From: Edaphobacter sp.
GTDB lineage: Bacteria > Acidobacteriota > Terriglobia > Terriglobales > Acidobacteriaceae
Assembly: GCA_025462645.1 (NCBI GenBank)
Contig: JAOAPB010000101.1
Span: 118,615 to 182,614 of the forward strand
Reading direction: 5' to 3'
Length of the DNA: 64,000 nucleotides
The notes beneath the pieces are model-generated. The model searched no databases. It was not told the DNA's origin and saw nothing but the letters and a program-made list of their open reading frames with translations. The position numbers and the translations under genes are program-made. Shown one piece after another: positions 18,683-27,798 of the stretch (position 1 is the stretch's first letter; each line of letters opens with the position of its first letter).

Positions 18683-20050
18683 ATGAAGATTCGTTTTGTG
18701 AGTCACGCCAGCTTTAGCGTTGAAAGCAATGGCGTAACACTCCTATGCGATCCGTGGCTTTGCGGTAAAGCATTCAATCAGGGATGGGCTCTGGTCAGCC
18801 CCGCAGCTCCTGTAACCTGGTCGAACATTGACTATGTCTGGATCTCTCACCAGCATCCCGATCACCTCAACTTCCCAACACTAAAGAGTATCGACAGAAA
18901 AGAACGTCAAGGTCTCAAGCTGCTTTATCAAAAGCACGCCTCTGATCGGATTGTCAGAGTTTTGCAGGGGCTCGGGTACCCCAGCGTTTATGAGCTTAAA
19001 TTGCATAGGTGGATTTCGCTGCACGGTGGAATAGAAGTTATGTGTGGCTCATGTGGATCAATGGATTCGTGGATTGCCATTCGTGTTGAGGGTGTCACGT
19101 TACTTAATCTCAATGACTGCGTCATGAGCCATGGACATCTTAAAAATATATTGAGATTAGTTGGGAATGTGACCATTCTGCTAACCCAGTTTTCGTTCGC
19201 GAATTGGATCGGAAATCATAGTGACGAATTGGGAGAGGTCGCTCGTAAGCTCGAAGATTTCCAATATCGGGTTACTGTTATCCAACCTCAAGCAACTATT
19301 CCGTTCGCAAGCTTCATTTACTTCTGTAATCGGGAAAATTGTTGGATGAACGAATTTGCGATCACTCCGCAGCGTATAGCAGATATGAATCTTCCGGGAG
19401 TTAGCTTTATGTATCCGGGGGACGAGTGGAACTCAACGGAGAGGCTCTTCCAGTCCATGTCCGCCGTAAAGAAATACATGCAAGATATCTCAGAAGAAAA
19501 GTCGTTAGATCCGACGCCGCGTTCCGTTCCGGCCAGCACCTTAGAGCAGGTCGTGAATAGAACATTGAGGTGCGTGCGTGCGAAGTTTGGTCGGTTCCTT
19601 ATAGGAAGAATCAAACCATTTTCCATTTATCTGCACGATTTGGATCTAGTACTGATGATCGATCCGGCTACTACATGCAGAGTACGTGATGCGACTGACG
19701 AGAGCCGTGAAGCGGCAAGGTATGTAATGTGCAGCCAAGTTGCGTGGTATGCGTTTGCATACTCTTGGGGCTGGGGCGCCATGGAGGTCTCTGGTATGTA
19801 CTCCGATCGTCTCTTGAACGAACCTAATCGGTTCGTCTGTTATCTCAATATCCTGGCGACGGAAGTTCTGCCTTCCGGAGGTATTCGCCGCTTCATCCGA
19901 ACGGTGGGATTTTTCTGGACGAAGCGTATCGAGCTGGCTTACAGAATAAGAGGAAAAATTCCCCAATTTTTGCCCAAGATCGCCTCGGGCAAGCAGCGTG
20001 TTGCGTCCATAGTGCGAAATGGCATGGTTGAACTTGGAAAGCTTCGATAA
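18683..20050 (+). CDS. UlaG-like MBL-fold metallohydrolase of EPS cluster
   Basis: A 455-residue protein with an N-terminal metallo-beta-lactamase fold (about 1-255). The metal motif HQHPDH is complete (His56, His58, Asp60, His61), and a later NLNDC (about residue 151) supplies the bridging aspartate position. The N-terminus KIRFVSHASFSVESNG is that of UlaG-like enzymes. Residues about 290-440 form a second, conserved-looking domain with spaced tryptophans that matches, weakly but in the same order, the middle part of the MBL-Rieske protein encoded two genes downstream. I take the two as paralogues. No signal peptide is seen, so it is cytoplasmic. The reaction is unknown; within an EPS cluster a nucleotide-sugar or lipid-linked sugar substrate is likely. 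Confidence 0.75.
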   Translation: MKIRFVSHASFSVESNGVTLLCDPWLCGKAFNQGWALVSPAAPVTWSNIDYVWISHQHPDHLNFPTLKSIDRKERQGLKLLYQKHASDRIVRVLQGLGYPSVYELKLHRWISLHGGIEVMCGSCGSMDSWIAIRVEGVTLLNLNDCVMSHGHLKNILRLVGNVTILLTQFSFANWIGNHSDELGEVARKLEDFQYRVTVIQPQATIPFASFIYFCNRENCWMNEFAITPQRIADMNLPGVSFMYPGDEWNSTERLFQSMSAVKKYMQDISEEKSLDPTPRSVPASTLEQVVNRTLRCVRAKFGRFLIGRIKPFSIYLHDLDLVLMIDPATTCRVRDATDESREAARYVMCSQVAWYAFAYSWGWGAMEVSGMYSDRLLNEPNRFVCYLNILATEVLPSGGIRRFIRTVGFFWTKRIELAYRIRGKIPQFLPKIASGKQRVASIVRNGMVELGKLR

Positions 20051-20051
20051 G

Positions 20052-21443
20052 ATGATTGAACTAGCTTCAACAGACTGCGAACGTACGGTCGCTATGGAAT
20101 CATGTGCAGTCCACTCGACGGTTTCGGCTCCTCCAGCAGTGGCGGAGCGTAAGTTGCCTAGTGTATTTCATCAGTGTATTGCCAGTGCCCAAAGACTTAG
20201 ATTTGTCCGAAATGCTGCCATGCTCACAATTGGGACCGCAGCTGCACAAGGTTTTAGTATTCTGGCTGCACCAGTATTAACGAGGGTCTGTCCGGCAGCG
20301 ACGATTGGGCAACTTGCGCTCTTCACTAGTTTTATGAGCGTTGCCATAGTGGGTGTTTCGCTCAAGTATGAACTTGGTATTGTATCTGCATCGAGCGAAT
20401 CAGAGGCGGCGCAACTGACCTATGCCTCTGCGATCGTAAGTGTCCCAGTGAGCATTGTCAGTGGGCTCGTCTTATACGGTGCCATTCATTATTCATGGTT
20501 CGGATTTGATGGATTGCCAGCATATGCAGCCCTATTGATGGTCGCAGCATTGCTCCTGACGGGGATCTTTACAGCACTTCGATATTGGGCACTTCGCAAT
20601 GAACGCTTCGGCCTTATTTCTCGGGCGACAGTGGGACAACACGCAATTCGTGCCGTTTCCCAAGTAGGATTTGGCATCGTTACCTCTGGAGCTGGAGGAT
20701 TGATGACGGGGGAGTTACTGGGTCGAGCAGTGGGAGTTACTCCTCTCTTTCGTTATGCATGGCCGAATATCCGAAAGCTCGTCGATAGTACAACAATCCG
20801 CGACTTCTTGCGCACTCTTCAACGCCATCGAAAGCTTGTCGTTTACTCATTGCCATCAACTTTCATCGATACCTTGGTCGCTAACTTACCAATTCCAATC
20901 ATTATTAGACTATATGGTCTTGAGGATGGAGGCTATTTTGCTCTGGTGCAGAAGGTGCTCGCGGTTCCGCTAGGATTGATCTCGGCAAGTGTCGCCGATA
21001 CCTTCCACAGTAGTCTCGCCCGATGCGCGAGGGAAGATCCAGCTCAGATGCGTACTCTCTTCATCCGAACCAGCATATGGCTTTTTGCTGTCGGACTAAT
21101 CCCAGCCTTGATACTCGCCATCTTTGGACGTTCAATCATCTCAATAATATTTGGCAGTAATTGGGCGATAGCTGGCACTCTCGCCGCTCTCTTAACTCCG
21201 TGGTTTATCACGCAATTTGTAGTCAGCCCCCTGAGCCGCTTAGTGTTCGTGCTGCATGGCCAGAAATTGAAGCTGATATACGACGTTGTTATTTTGATAG
21301 CAATGCTTCTTGTCACTGTTGTTTCAATGTGGCGAAATCTTACTTTGTTTGAGACTGTTTGGGCGTTCTCGCTTTCTAATGCCTTCGGGTATATCGTCTA
21401 CTACCTTCTTCTAATAAAAATTGTCTCCAAGAATACCGCGTAA
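20052..21443 (+). CDS. Wzx-type oligosaccharide flippase
   Basis: A polytopic inner-membrane protein of about 463 residues of the polysaccharide-transport (MATE/MOP) superfamily, with roughly 12 hydrophobic helices spread evenly over its length. The N-terminal region LTIGTAAAQGFSILAAPVLTR is the usual first helix of Wzx proteins and the following LRYELG-like segment (SLKYELGIVSAS) is characteristic. It would flip the undecaprenyl-linked repeat unit to the periplasm for Wzy. ATG 20052 directly follows the stop of the MBL gene (20048-20050); a longer frame from 20019 would overlap it. GGAAAG lies about 12 bases upstream. Confidence 0.88.
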   Translation: MIELASTDCERTVAMESCAVHSTVSAPPAVAERKLPSVFHQCIASAQRLRFVRNAAMLTIGTAAAQGFSILAAPVLTRVCPAATIGQLALFTSFMSVAIVGVSLKYELGIVSASSESEAAQLTYASAIVSVPVSIVSGLVLYGAIHYSWFGFDGLPAYAALLMVAALLLTGIFTALRYWALRNERFGLISRATVGQHAIRAVSQVGFGIVTSGAGGLMTGELLGRAVGVTPLFRYAWPNIRKLVDSTTIRDFLRTLQRHRKLVVYSLPSTFIDTLVANLPIPIIIRLYGLEDGGYFALVQKVLAVPLGLISASVADTFHSSLARCAREDPAQMRTLFIRTSIWLFAVGLIPALILAIFGRSIISIIFGSNWAIAGTLAALLTPWFITQFVVSPLSRLVFVLHGQKLKLIYDVVILIAMLLVTVVSMWRNLTLFETVWAFSLSNAFGYIVYYLLLIKIVSKNTA

Positions 21444-21557
21444 AAAGCATTGAGTATGAGATCACAGATACGACAACGTCCCGGAATGTACACTCCCGTC
21501 TCGCATACGTCATTCGCACCCACGTCTGCGTCGCAAACCACAAGAGGAATTAACATC

Positions 21558-23180
21558 ATGCAAATCACGTACCTAGGACATGCCGGATTTATAGTCGAAA
21601 CCGATGCTGTAATCGTTATTACCGATCCATGGTTGTCGCCGACAGGTGCCTTCGACGCATCGTGGTTTCAATTGCCCCGCAATCATCATTTAGCTCCTCT
21701 TGTGTATGAAAAACTAAAAGATCGGAGTCGGGCGATTTATCTCTACATCAGCCATGAGCATCAGGATCACTTCGATGTGGGATTTCTCAATAGTTTGCCG
21801 GACCGAGTATTTACTTTGTTAGTTCCTGAATTCAGCCGCTCCGCCTTATTGAACCACTTCTCAAACTATGAATGTGAAGAGACAATTTTTTTTCATCACA
21901 AACAACAACTCAAAATTCCTGGGGGCTCCATGAAGTTCTACGTGGATGACTCCCGGTTGAATCGCGACTCTGCCATCCTTATGAAGATGGACGAAACTGC
22001 ATTTTTGAATATGAATGATTGCAAGCTTTTCGATACTCTCCCTGCGATCGTCCACGAAGACGGTCCGATAAATGTATTTGCCTGCCAGTTTTCGGGTGCC
22101 ACTTGGCATCCGACATGTTATGAATACCCTAAATCTAAATACGAGAGTTTATCGGCTAGGAAGGCGATCTCAAAATTTGAATCTGTAGCCAAAGCCATTG
22201 AACTGATTCGTCCCGACTCTTACATTCCGTCTGCGGGCCCGGTATGCTTTCTTGACCCAATGCTGTTTCACCTCAATACCGAACCTATAAACATTTTTCC
22301 CCGGGCTGCAAGATTCATCTCTTATCTAACGACCCGGCTACATAAGATACCCGTGTTCATTCCGGAGATGATGCCGGGAGACATCCTTGACGTGAATAAG
22401 AATAAGATCATCACGTTGGCAGAAAAGCGATTTATCGAAAAGACGGCCGCAGGATACATCGCCGAATATGCAGCGTCTTTTAGTAGTTTCTTCGAGGGAC
22501 GTAGAGCTGTTCAGGAGCGTGTCGACGAGCAGCGTATACTCGCGGGGCTACAGCTGGAATTAAGGGTAAAACTTGAGCTTTTGACTCTTGCGAATCGGGT
22601 CACCGTACCTCTCTATTTTCGTCTCAATGGGTCAGACAAACTCATGTTGAAGATTGATTTTGAGCGGAAGACAGTTGAGAGAGTCGTTTCTAATAACGAT
22701 CTAAGCTTCTATGAAATTGACGCGCCAGCCTGGCAGATAGCGAAAATTATCGATGGTGAGCTCACTTGGGAAGAATTCTCCCTAACGTTTAGGATGCATC
22801 TGAGACGAAGTCCTGACATATACGATCCACTCCTCCATGCTTTTCTCGTGATGGAAGCTGACGATATCGGAAAATATTGTGAGTTGCTGCTGGAGATTGA
22901 AGCGCAGGAACAGCGGACGATCGTGGAAGCGGCTGGAAAGAGGTACTCGGTCCGTAGATATTGCCCTCATCAGGGTGGAGATCTTTCTTGCGGTTGGATG
23001 GATCAGGACAGATTTCTCGTGTGCCCGAGGCACCGGTGGCAGTTCGACATACTACAGGCGGGACGATGCACTTCAAACGGAACGAGTATTGACGCCGTCT
23101 GCTTAGAGAATGAAGCTCAAGCAGCAAACGAACTTGAAAGGCCGCCGTTGGTTAAAACAGAAGGAACAGTCTTCAAGTGA
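21558..23180 (+). CDS. MBL-fold protein with C-terminal Rieske [2Fe-2S] domain
   Basis: A 540-residue two-centre metalloprotein. The N-terminal UlaG-like MBL domain begins MQITYLGHAGFIVETD and has a complete HEHQDH motif (His66, His68, Asp70, His71) with a later NMNDC. A middle region (about 330-450) resembles that of the paralogue at 18683. The C-terminus carries a Rieske cluster site: Cys469-Pro-His471 and Cys489-x-x-His492, with 17 residues between the pairs. The only family I know joining Rieske and MBL-like domains for sugar chemistry is CMP-N-acetylneuraminate hydroxylase (domains in the opposite order), which hydroxylates an N-acetyl group. An oxygenase acting on an amino sugar is therefore a fair hypothesis. 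The start is fixed by GAGG ten bases before ATG 21558. Confidence 0.82.
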   Translation: MQITYLGHAGFIVETDAVIVITDPWLSPTGAFDASWFQLPRNHHLAPLVYEKLKDRSRAIYLYISHEHQDHFDVGFLNSLPDRVFTLLVPEFSRSALLNHFSNYECEETIFFHHKQQLKIPGGSMKFYVDDSRLNRDSAILMKMDETAFLNMNDCKLFDTLPAIVHEDGPINVFACQFSGATWHPTCYEYPKSKYESLSARKAISKFESVAKAIELIRPDSYIPSAGPVCFLDPMLFHLNTEPINIFPRAARFISYLTTRLHKIPVFIPEMMPGDILDVNKNKIITLAEKRFIEKTAAGYIAEYAASFSSFFEGRRAVQERVDEQRILAGLQLELRVKLELLTLANRVTVPLYFRLNGSDKLMLKIDFERKTVERVVSNNDLSFYEIDAPAWQIAKIIDGELTWEEFSLTFRMHLRRSPDIYDPLLHAFLVMEADDIGKYCELLLEIEAQEQRTIVEAAGKRYSVRRYCPHQGGDLSCGWMDQDRFLVCPRHRWQFDILQAGRCTSNGTSIDAVCLENEAQAANELERPPLVKTEGTVFK

Positions 23181-23248
23181 CCGATAAATCGGTGGTTTTT
23201 TAGTGACGTGTCGACTGTTTACCAAGTATTGAGAGGCGCGGTAGGTAC

Positions 23249-25177
23249 ATGTGCGGAATAGCTGGATTCATAACGAATTACTCAATGAACCTGTCCCTTC
23301 GCGTTCCCGCGATTCTTCGGTCACTCAATCATCGCGGTCCGGACGATCAAGGCTGGCTTATGTATTCGCACGGAGATGTGTGCCTTGGCCGTGAGTGGTC
23401 CCCAAAAAACCATGATTGTGAAGTCGCACTGCTACATCGACGATTGTCCATTCTTGATCTTAGCGCCGCTGGGTGGCAACCCATGGGAAGGAGCGATCGT
23501 TACTATGTTGTTTACAACGGGGAGATCTACAACTTTTTAGAATTGCGAGAGGAACTCGAACAATCGGGCTCTATCTTTCATTCTCAGTCGGATACTGAAG
23601 TTCTATTGGCCGCATATGAAAAGTGGGGTGTTCAAGCGCTGTCGCGCTTCACCGGAATGTTCGCATTCGCGCTCTTGGACACGCATAAGCGGACAGTCCT
23701 TCTCGCTCGTGATTTCTTCGGGATCAAACCGTTGTACTATCACGCTTCTTCTGCCTGCTTTGCATTTGCATCCGAGCTCAACACGCTCTTTAAGCTGGTA
23801 GACACGAGGCGGCATGTCGATCCGCACAACTTGCTGCTTTACTTGCGCCATGGTCTCTCAGATCAGGGTTCATCGACACTCCTGGATGGATTTCATCAGC
23901 TTCCCGCCGCACACTACCTAGAGCTTTCGATTGACAAGCCGGATAGGGTAAAACCTGTGTGCTACTGGCAGCCGGAATTGGAGCCTGCTCGAATCATCTC
24001 GTTCAACGATGCTGCCGAGCAGTTACGCACCGCTTTCCTCGAGAGCATCAGGCTGCACCTCAGAAGCGACGTTCCCGTCGGCACTGCGCTCTCGGGGGGG
24101 ATCGATTCGTCATCGATCGTGGCATGCATGCGCGAGGTGGCGCCGGATTTAGATATCCATGCATTTAGTTACATCGCCGATGACCAAAGATTAAGTGAGG
24201 AAAAGTGGGTTGACATTGTTGGAAGTGCGACAGGTTCCCAGGTTCACAAAGTAGGAGCGCAACCATTCGATTTCGTGCGCGATATTGATGTTCTGCTCAG
24301 GACACAGCAAGAACCATTTGGTAGTACGAGCGTATATGCGCAGTACCGTGTCTTCCAGCTGGCGAAGGAAGAGGGAATTAAGGTGATGTTGGATGGCCAA
24401 GGTGCGGATGAGCTATTGGGAGGATATCGATATTGCGTAAGCGCGAGGTTCGCATCTCTCGTCCGGCAAGGACATTTTGGCGAGGCCTTCCATCTGCTTC
24501 GTAAGGCATCACAGTCACCAAATACAGATGCACTTTGGTTGTTACTGTACAGTGCGGACTATCTCTTACCACAGTCTGTGCAAGCTCCCTTGCGAGCTAT
24601 GATCTCAAAAGAGCTCACGCCTAAATGGGTGAAGGCGTCGTGGTTCAAAAACCAAGGTGTTGACTCAAGGCAAGTCAATTATTGCTCAACACCAGACGTT
24701 TTACGTCAGACTTTGTTGCGCATCTTGTTTGCGACGAGCCTGCCGCATCTACTTCGCTATGAAGATCGAAACTCAATGGCCTTTTCAATTGAAAGTCGGG
24801 TTCCCTTCCTTACCCCGAAGCTTGCTGAATTCATGCTGTCTATTCCCGAGGAGCACATTATTTCGCCTGATGGAACGACTAAGGCCGTGTTTCGCCAAGC
24901 GATGCGAGGAATTGTTCCGGACGCTATCCTTGATCGCCGGGACAAGATCGGCTTCGCTACGCCCGAGCGGAAGTGGCTTCAGGCAGTTGATAGTTGGGTG
25001 CAGTCTACCCTGGAAAGCGAAGCGGCGGCATCACTTCCGTTTCTTGATCTTGGTTGTGTGCGCGGCGAGTGGAGTGCCGTGCTAAGTGGCCGGCAGGCAT
25101 TTGATAGCCGAGTCTGGCGCTGGCTAAATGTCATCCGATGGTCGGAAGAACTTCAAATAGAGTACGGTCGGTTCTGA
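23249..25177 (+). CDS. asnB: Asparagine-synthase-like glutamine amidotransferase
   Basis: A 642-residue protein with the two domains of glutamine-hydrolysing asparagine synthase. The N-terminal class II glutaminase starts MCGIAGF, leaving Cys2 as the catalytic nucleophile, and contains the NHRGPDDQG and YNGEIYN signatures. The C-terminal ATP-pyrophosphatase domain has the PP-loop SGGIDSS starting at Ser282 and later EDRNSMAFSIESRVPFL. In EPS and O-antigen clusters such proteins are thought to amidate the carboxyl group of uronic acids rather than aspartate. The dehydrogenase and WbpB/D/E-type genes nearby would supply that uronic acid. True asparagine synthase cannot be excluded by sequence alone. 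Confidence 0.88.
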   Translation: MCGIAGFITNYSMNLSLRVPAILRSLNHRGPDDQGWLMYSHGDVCLGREWSPKNHDCEVALLHRRLSILDLSAAGWQPMGRSDRYYVVYNGEIYNFLELREELEQSGSIFHSQSDTEVLLAAYEKWGVQALSRFTGMFAFALLDTHKRTVLLARDFFGIKPLYYHASSACFAFASELNTLFKLVDTRRHVDPHNLLLYLRHGLSDQGSSTLLDGFHQLPAAHYLELSIDKPDRVKPVCYWQPELEPARIISFNDAAEQLRTAFLESIRLHLRSDVPVGTALSGGIDSSSIVACMREVAPDLDIHAFSYIADDQRLSEEKWVDIVGSATGSQVHKVGAQPFDFVRDIDVLLRTQQEPFGSTSVYAQYRVFQLAKEEGIKVMLDGQGADELLGGYRYCVSARFASLVRQGHFGEAFHLLRKASQSPNTDALWLLLYSADYLLPQSVQAPLRAMISKELTPKWVKASWFKNQGVDSRQVNYCSTPDVLRQTLLRILFATSLPHLLRYEDRNSMAFSIESRVPFLTPKLAEFMLSIPEEHIISPDGTTKAVFRQAMRGIVPDAILDRRDKIGFATPERKWLQAVDSWVQSTLESEAAASLPFLDLGCVRGEWSAVLSGRQAFDSRVWRWLNVIRWSEELQIEYGRF

Positions 25178-25179
25178 TC

Positions 25180-26583
25180 ATGCCCTGTTCGCCCACATTT
25201 TACAGACGTATCGCGGCGGAAGACCACTGGTTCAGTAATTTATTGAGCTCACGCGTGGGCTTGTTTCTGAATTGTTTATTTTACGTTTGCACATTCGCGC
25301 TGATCTATAGATGGGTGATTGTTCCGGTTTGGGGATATGAGGGGTTCCGCCTAAGGGCAACAGTTCCACGTCAAATTGCCGCAGCGCTGTTGGCATCTCT
25401 TCCCGGCTTCTGGATGCCGATCAGGTTAGAACGTCCTTCACAAGTTGTCTATTGGATGTTGTACCTACTGGTAGTGGCGCCCACCTGTATGGTATCGATG
25501 TGGGCATTAGAGGATCAGTCCAGTGGCCCAGTCTTTTTATCGGTCTGCCTAATTAGCTTATTTGCTGTAACAGGATTAGTATATCGGATTCCACTGTTAC
25601 CTCTCCCTAGGGTGCACCTCGAACGTTACGAGTTTGCAGTGCTTCTCGTTCTTTTGAGTACTATATTTTACGCCTTTCTCGTATCGAGCTTTGGGTTTCA
25701 GTTCCACTTCGTATCGTTTGATGACACTTACTCTGTGAGAGCCGACTATCAGACAACCTTAGATCATGCGCCGACGTTAGTAGCGTACGCAATCAGTTGG
25801 CAGGCATGGGTTATCAATCCCTTGGTGATGGCTATGGGGTTGAGATGGCGACGCCCTTCGTGGCTTTTGGTTGGCGTTGCGGCACAACTTGTAATTTATT
25901 CTATCTCCGCATTTCGATCCATGTTTTTCTCGACAGCGCTTTTGATCTATCTGCTTTGGATGATGAAGTCGGGGAGAAGGTTTGGAAGCAGATTCGTTAC
26001 GACATGGACGGCCGTATTCGCCGTTGCGGGAGCATTGCAGTACTTTGGATTGATGCTCACACCTGCGGCACTCGTCGTGGTGCGTATGACGGCTCTGCCA
26101 GGTTTGCTGACCGGCTATTATTACGAGTTCTTCTCATCGCATCCATACGCAATGCTCGGGCATAGTATCTTCAGGTCATTTGTTGGCTATCCCTATGCAG
26201 TGCAACCTCCATACCTTATAGCCTCAACTTACTTCCACAACCCAGGGATGGAATCGAATGCGAATCTATGGGCAGATGCCTTTGCTAATTTCGGGTACGT
26301 CGGCCTCATTGTCTCCTCGCTGCTATTGGGTCTTGTCCTCTGGCTCTATGATTCCATGGCCGTCGGACGAGATAAGCGGTTCGCTGCATTGGCGATAGGT
26401 CTCCCGGCATTCGCTCTAGCTAATACGGGTATTCTGACTGCGCTTCTCACGAATGGTATTGCGCTTGCTATGTTACTCATTTATCTCATGCCACCCGCAA
26501 TTGAGTTCGAAATAGATGGTATTCCGCGCCGGTACTCTATTGATCGGAATAAATTACATGCACACCGCACGACATGCCTATAG
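25180..26583 (+). CDS. Wzy-like polytopic membrane protein (probable polysaccharide polymerase)
   Basis: About 467 residues with some 11-12 hydrophobic segments and little else. A large loop near residues 170-215 and a late tyrosine-rich loop (YYYEFFSSHPYAMLGHSIF) resemble the periplasmic loops of O-antigen polymerases of the oligosaccharide-repeat-unit class. Position directly after the flippase/amidotransferase part of the cluster, together with the absence of any other Wzy candidate, supports the call. The ATG at 25180 begins three bases after the asnB stop; an upstream in-frame start at 25138 would overlap asnB by 40 bases. Wzy proteins diverge strongly, so the assignment is by topology and context. 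Confidence 0.75.
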   Translation: MPCSPTFYRRIAAEDHWFSNLLSSRVGLFLNCLFYVCTFALIYRWVIVPVWGYEGFRLRATVPRQIAAALLASLPGFWMPIRLERPSQVVYWMLYLLVVAPTCMVSMWALEDQSSGPVFLSVCLISLFAVTGLVYRIPLLPLPRVHLERYEFAVLLVLLSTIFYAFLVSSFGFQFHFVSFDDTYSVRADYQTTLDHAPTLVAYAISWQAWVINPLVMAMGLRWRRPSWLLVGVAAQLVIYSISAFRSMFFSTALLIYLLWMMKSGRRFGSRFVTTWTAVFAVAGALQYFGLMLTPAALVVVRMTALPGLLTGYYYEFFSSHPYAMLGHSIFRSFVGYPYAVQPPYLIASTYFHNPGMESNANLWADAFANFGYVGLIVSSLLLGLVLWLYDSMAVGRDKRFAALAIGLPAFALANTGILTALLTNGIALAMLLIYLMPPAIEFEIDGIPRRYSIDRNKLHAHRTTCL

Positions 26584-26708
26584 AACGGAACGCAACAGGT
26601 GGTCCGTCCAAGTTGGTATCGCCGGTCGCTTCTGTTTGTGGTAGCCGAGATTATTGATAAATCGTTTAACTGCCGTAAGATATTCGATCTATAAGAGAGG
26701 AACAAATC

Positions 26709-27776
26709 ATGTTACATGACATCAAGCGAGTAGCTGTGGTTGGCGGTGCAGGATATTTAGGCAGTGCGCTATGTCTCCATCTTCTCGATCTCGGCTATGA
26801 AGTAGCATCTATCGACGCACACTGGTTTGGAGATGAAGCTATAAGCTCCCTCCGTTCTCGTCCTTCATTCACTAGTCGGCAGATTGACGCCCTCCATGCT
26901 GACGAGGTGACACCACTTCTGAGAGGCTGTCAAGCTGTGGTGTGGGTGGCCGGTTTAGTCGGGGATCCCGCTTGCGATCTGGACCCAGGCTTCACGTACG
27001 GATGTAACTATCGCAGCGCTCTTACCCTAGCCGAAATATGTAAGTGGCTGGGTATTGAAAGATTTATTTTTGCATCGAGTTGTAGTGTCTATGGTCAATC
27101 AAACGAGGTAGCGCGTCTCACTGAGGAATCCCTGACTAATCCTCTATCCTTTTATGCGCGAGATAAGCTCGTCTGCGAAAAAGCACTGAGAGCGATGTCG
27201 GACGAGACGTTCCATCCAACAATTCTACGGCTCTCGACCTTATTCGGATGGTCGAATCGGATGCGCTTTGACCTAGTAGTAAATGTTCTCACTGCCAAAG
27301 CATGCAAAGGGGAAACCTTGGAGATATGCGGAGGAGGACAAAGAAGACCTTTTCTGCATGTAAAGGACGCCGCTCGTGCCTTCGCGAGTGTTTTATCGAG
27401 CAACCTGCCGTTAGTCTCAAATGAGATCTTCAATGTAGGAGGAGTTGAGAATAATCATCGAATCCTCGACATTGCAAATTTTGTTTGTTCGGAAATTCCG
27501 GACACGAACGTGGAATATCTCTCCGACGTAGTCGATCGTCGAGACTATGATGTCGACTTTTCCAAAATTACAGATGCTCTATCCTTCAAAACCGCTTTTT
27601 CTGTACCTGAAGGGATTGCAGAGATTCGAGGAAGGATGTCTCAATCGAACGGTATTAATATTACCGATTCCGTTTACATCAATGAAAAGACAACACGACA
27701 GCTCATCAATGAGATCCGTCGGAACGGCTACCACCATGCCCCAATGGTTCCCGGACTCGTCGGTAGTGCCGCATAA
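26709..27776 (+). CDS. NAD-dependent sugar epimerase/dehydratase (extended SDR)
   Basis: A 355-residue extended short-chain dehydrogenase. The N-terminal NAD-binding motif is VAVVGGAGYLGSALC (GxxGxxG), followed by the acidic SIDAHWFGDEA. The catalytic Ser-Tyr-Lys set is visible as SSCSVYG (near residue 120) and FYARDK (near 151). The LSTLFGWSNRMRFDLVVN and RRPFLHVKDAARAF segments fit nucleotide-sugar epimerases and dehydratases. It would supply one of the precursor sugars for the EPS. GAGAGGAA lies eight bases ahead of the ATG. Its exact reaction (4-epimerase, dehydratase or reductase) cannot be read from sequence. A 125-base gap separates it from the Wzy-like gene. Confidence 0.85.
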   Translation: MLHDIKRVAVVGGAGYLGSALCLHLLDLGYEVASIDAHWFGDEAISSLRSRPSFTSRQIDALHADEVTPLLRGCQAVVWVAGLVGDPACDLDPGFTYGCNYRSALTLAEICKWLGIERFIFASSCSVYGQSNEVARLTEESLTNPLSFYARDKLVCEKALRAMSDETFHPTILRLSTLFGWSNRMRFDLVVNVLTAKACKGETLEICGGGQRRPFLHVKDAARAFASVLSSNLPLVSNEIFNVGGVENNHRILDIANFVCSEIPDTNVEYLSDVVDRRDYDVDFSKITDALSFKTAFSVPEGIAEIRGRMSQSNGINITDSVYINEKTTRQLINEIRRNGYHHAPMVPGLVGSAA

Positions 27777-27798
27777 TATAACGCCACAAACTTCACTG

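Noticed and set aside
21558..23180. Sialic acid hydroxylase for sialic-acid EPS
   Set aside because: Rieske and MBL-like domains occur in CMAH, but in the opposite order, and no sialic acid synthesis or transfer gene is seen in the window.
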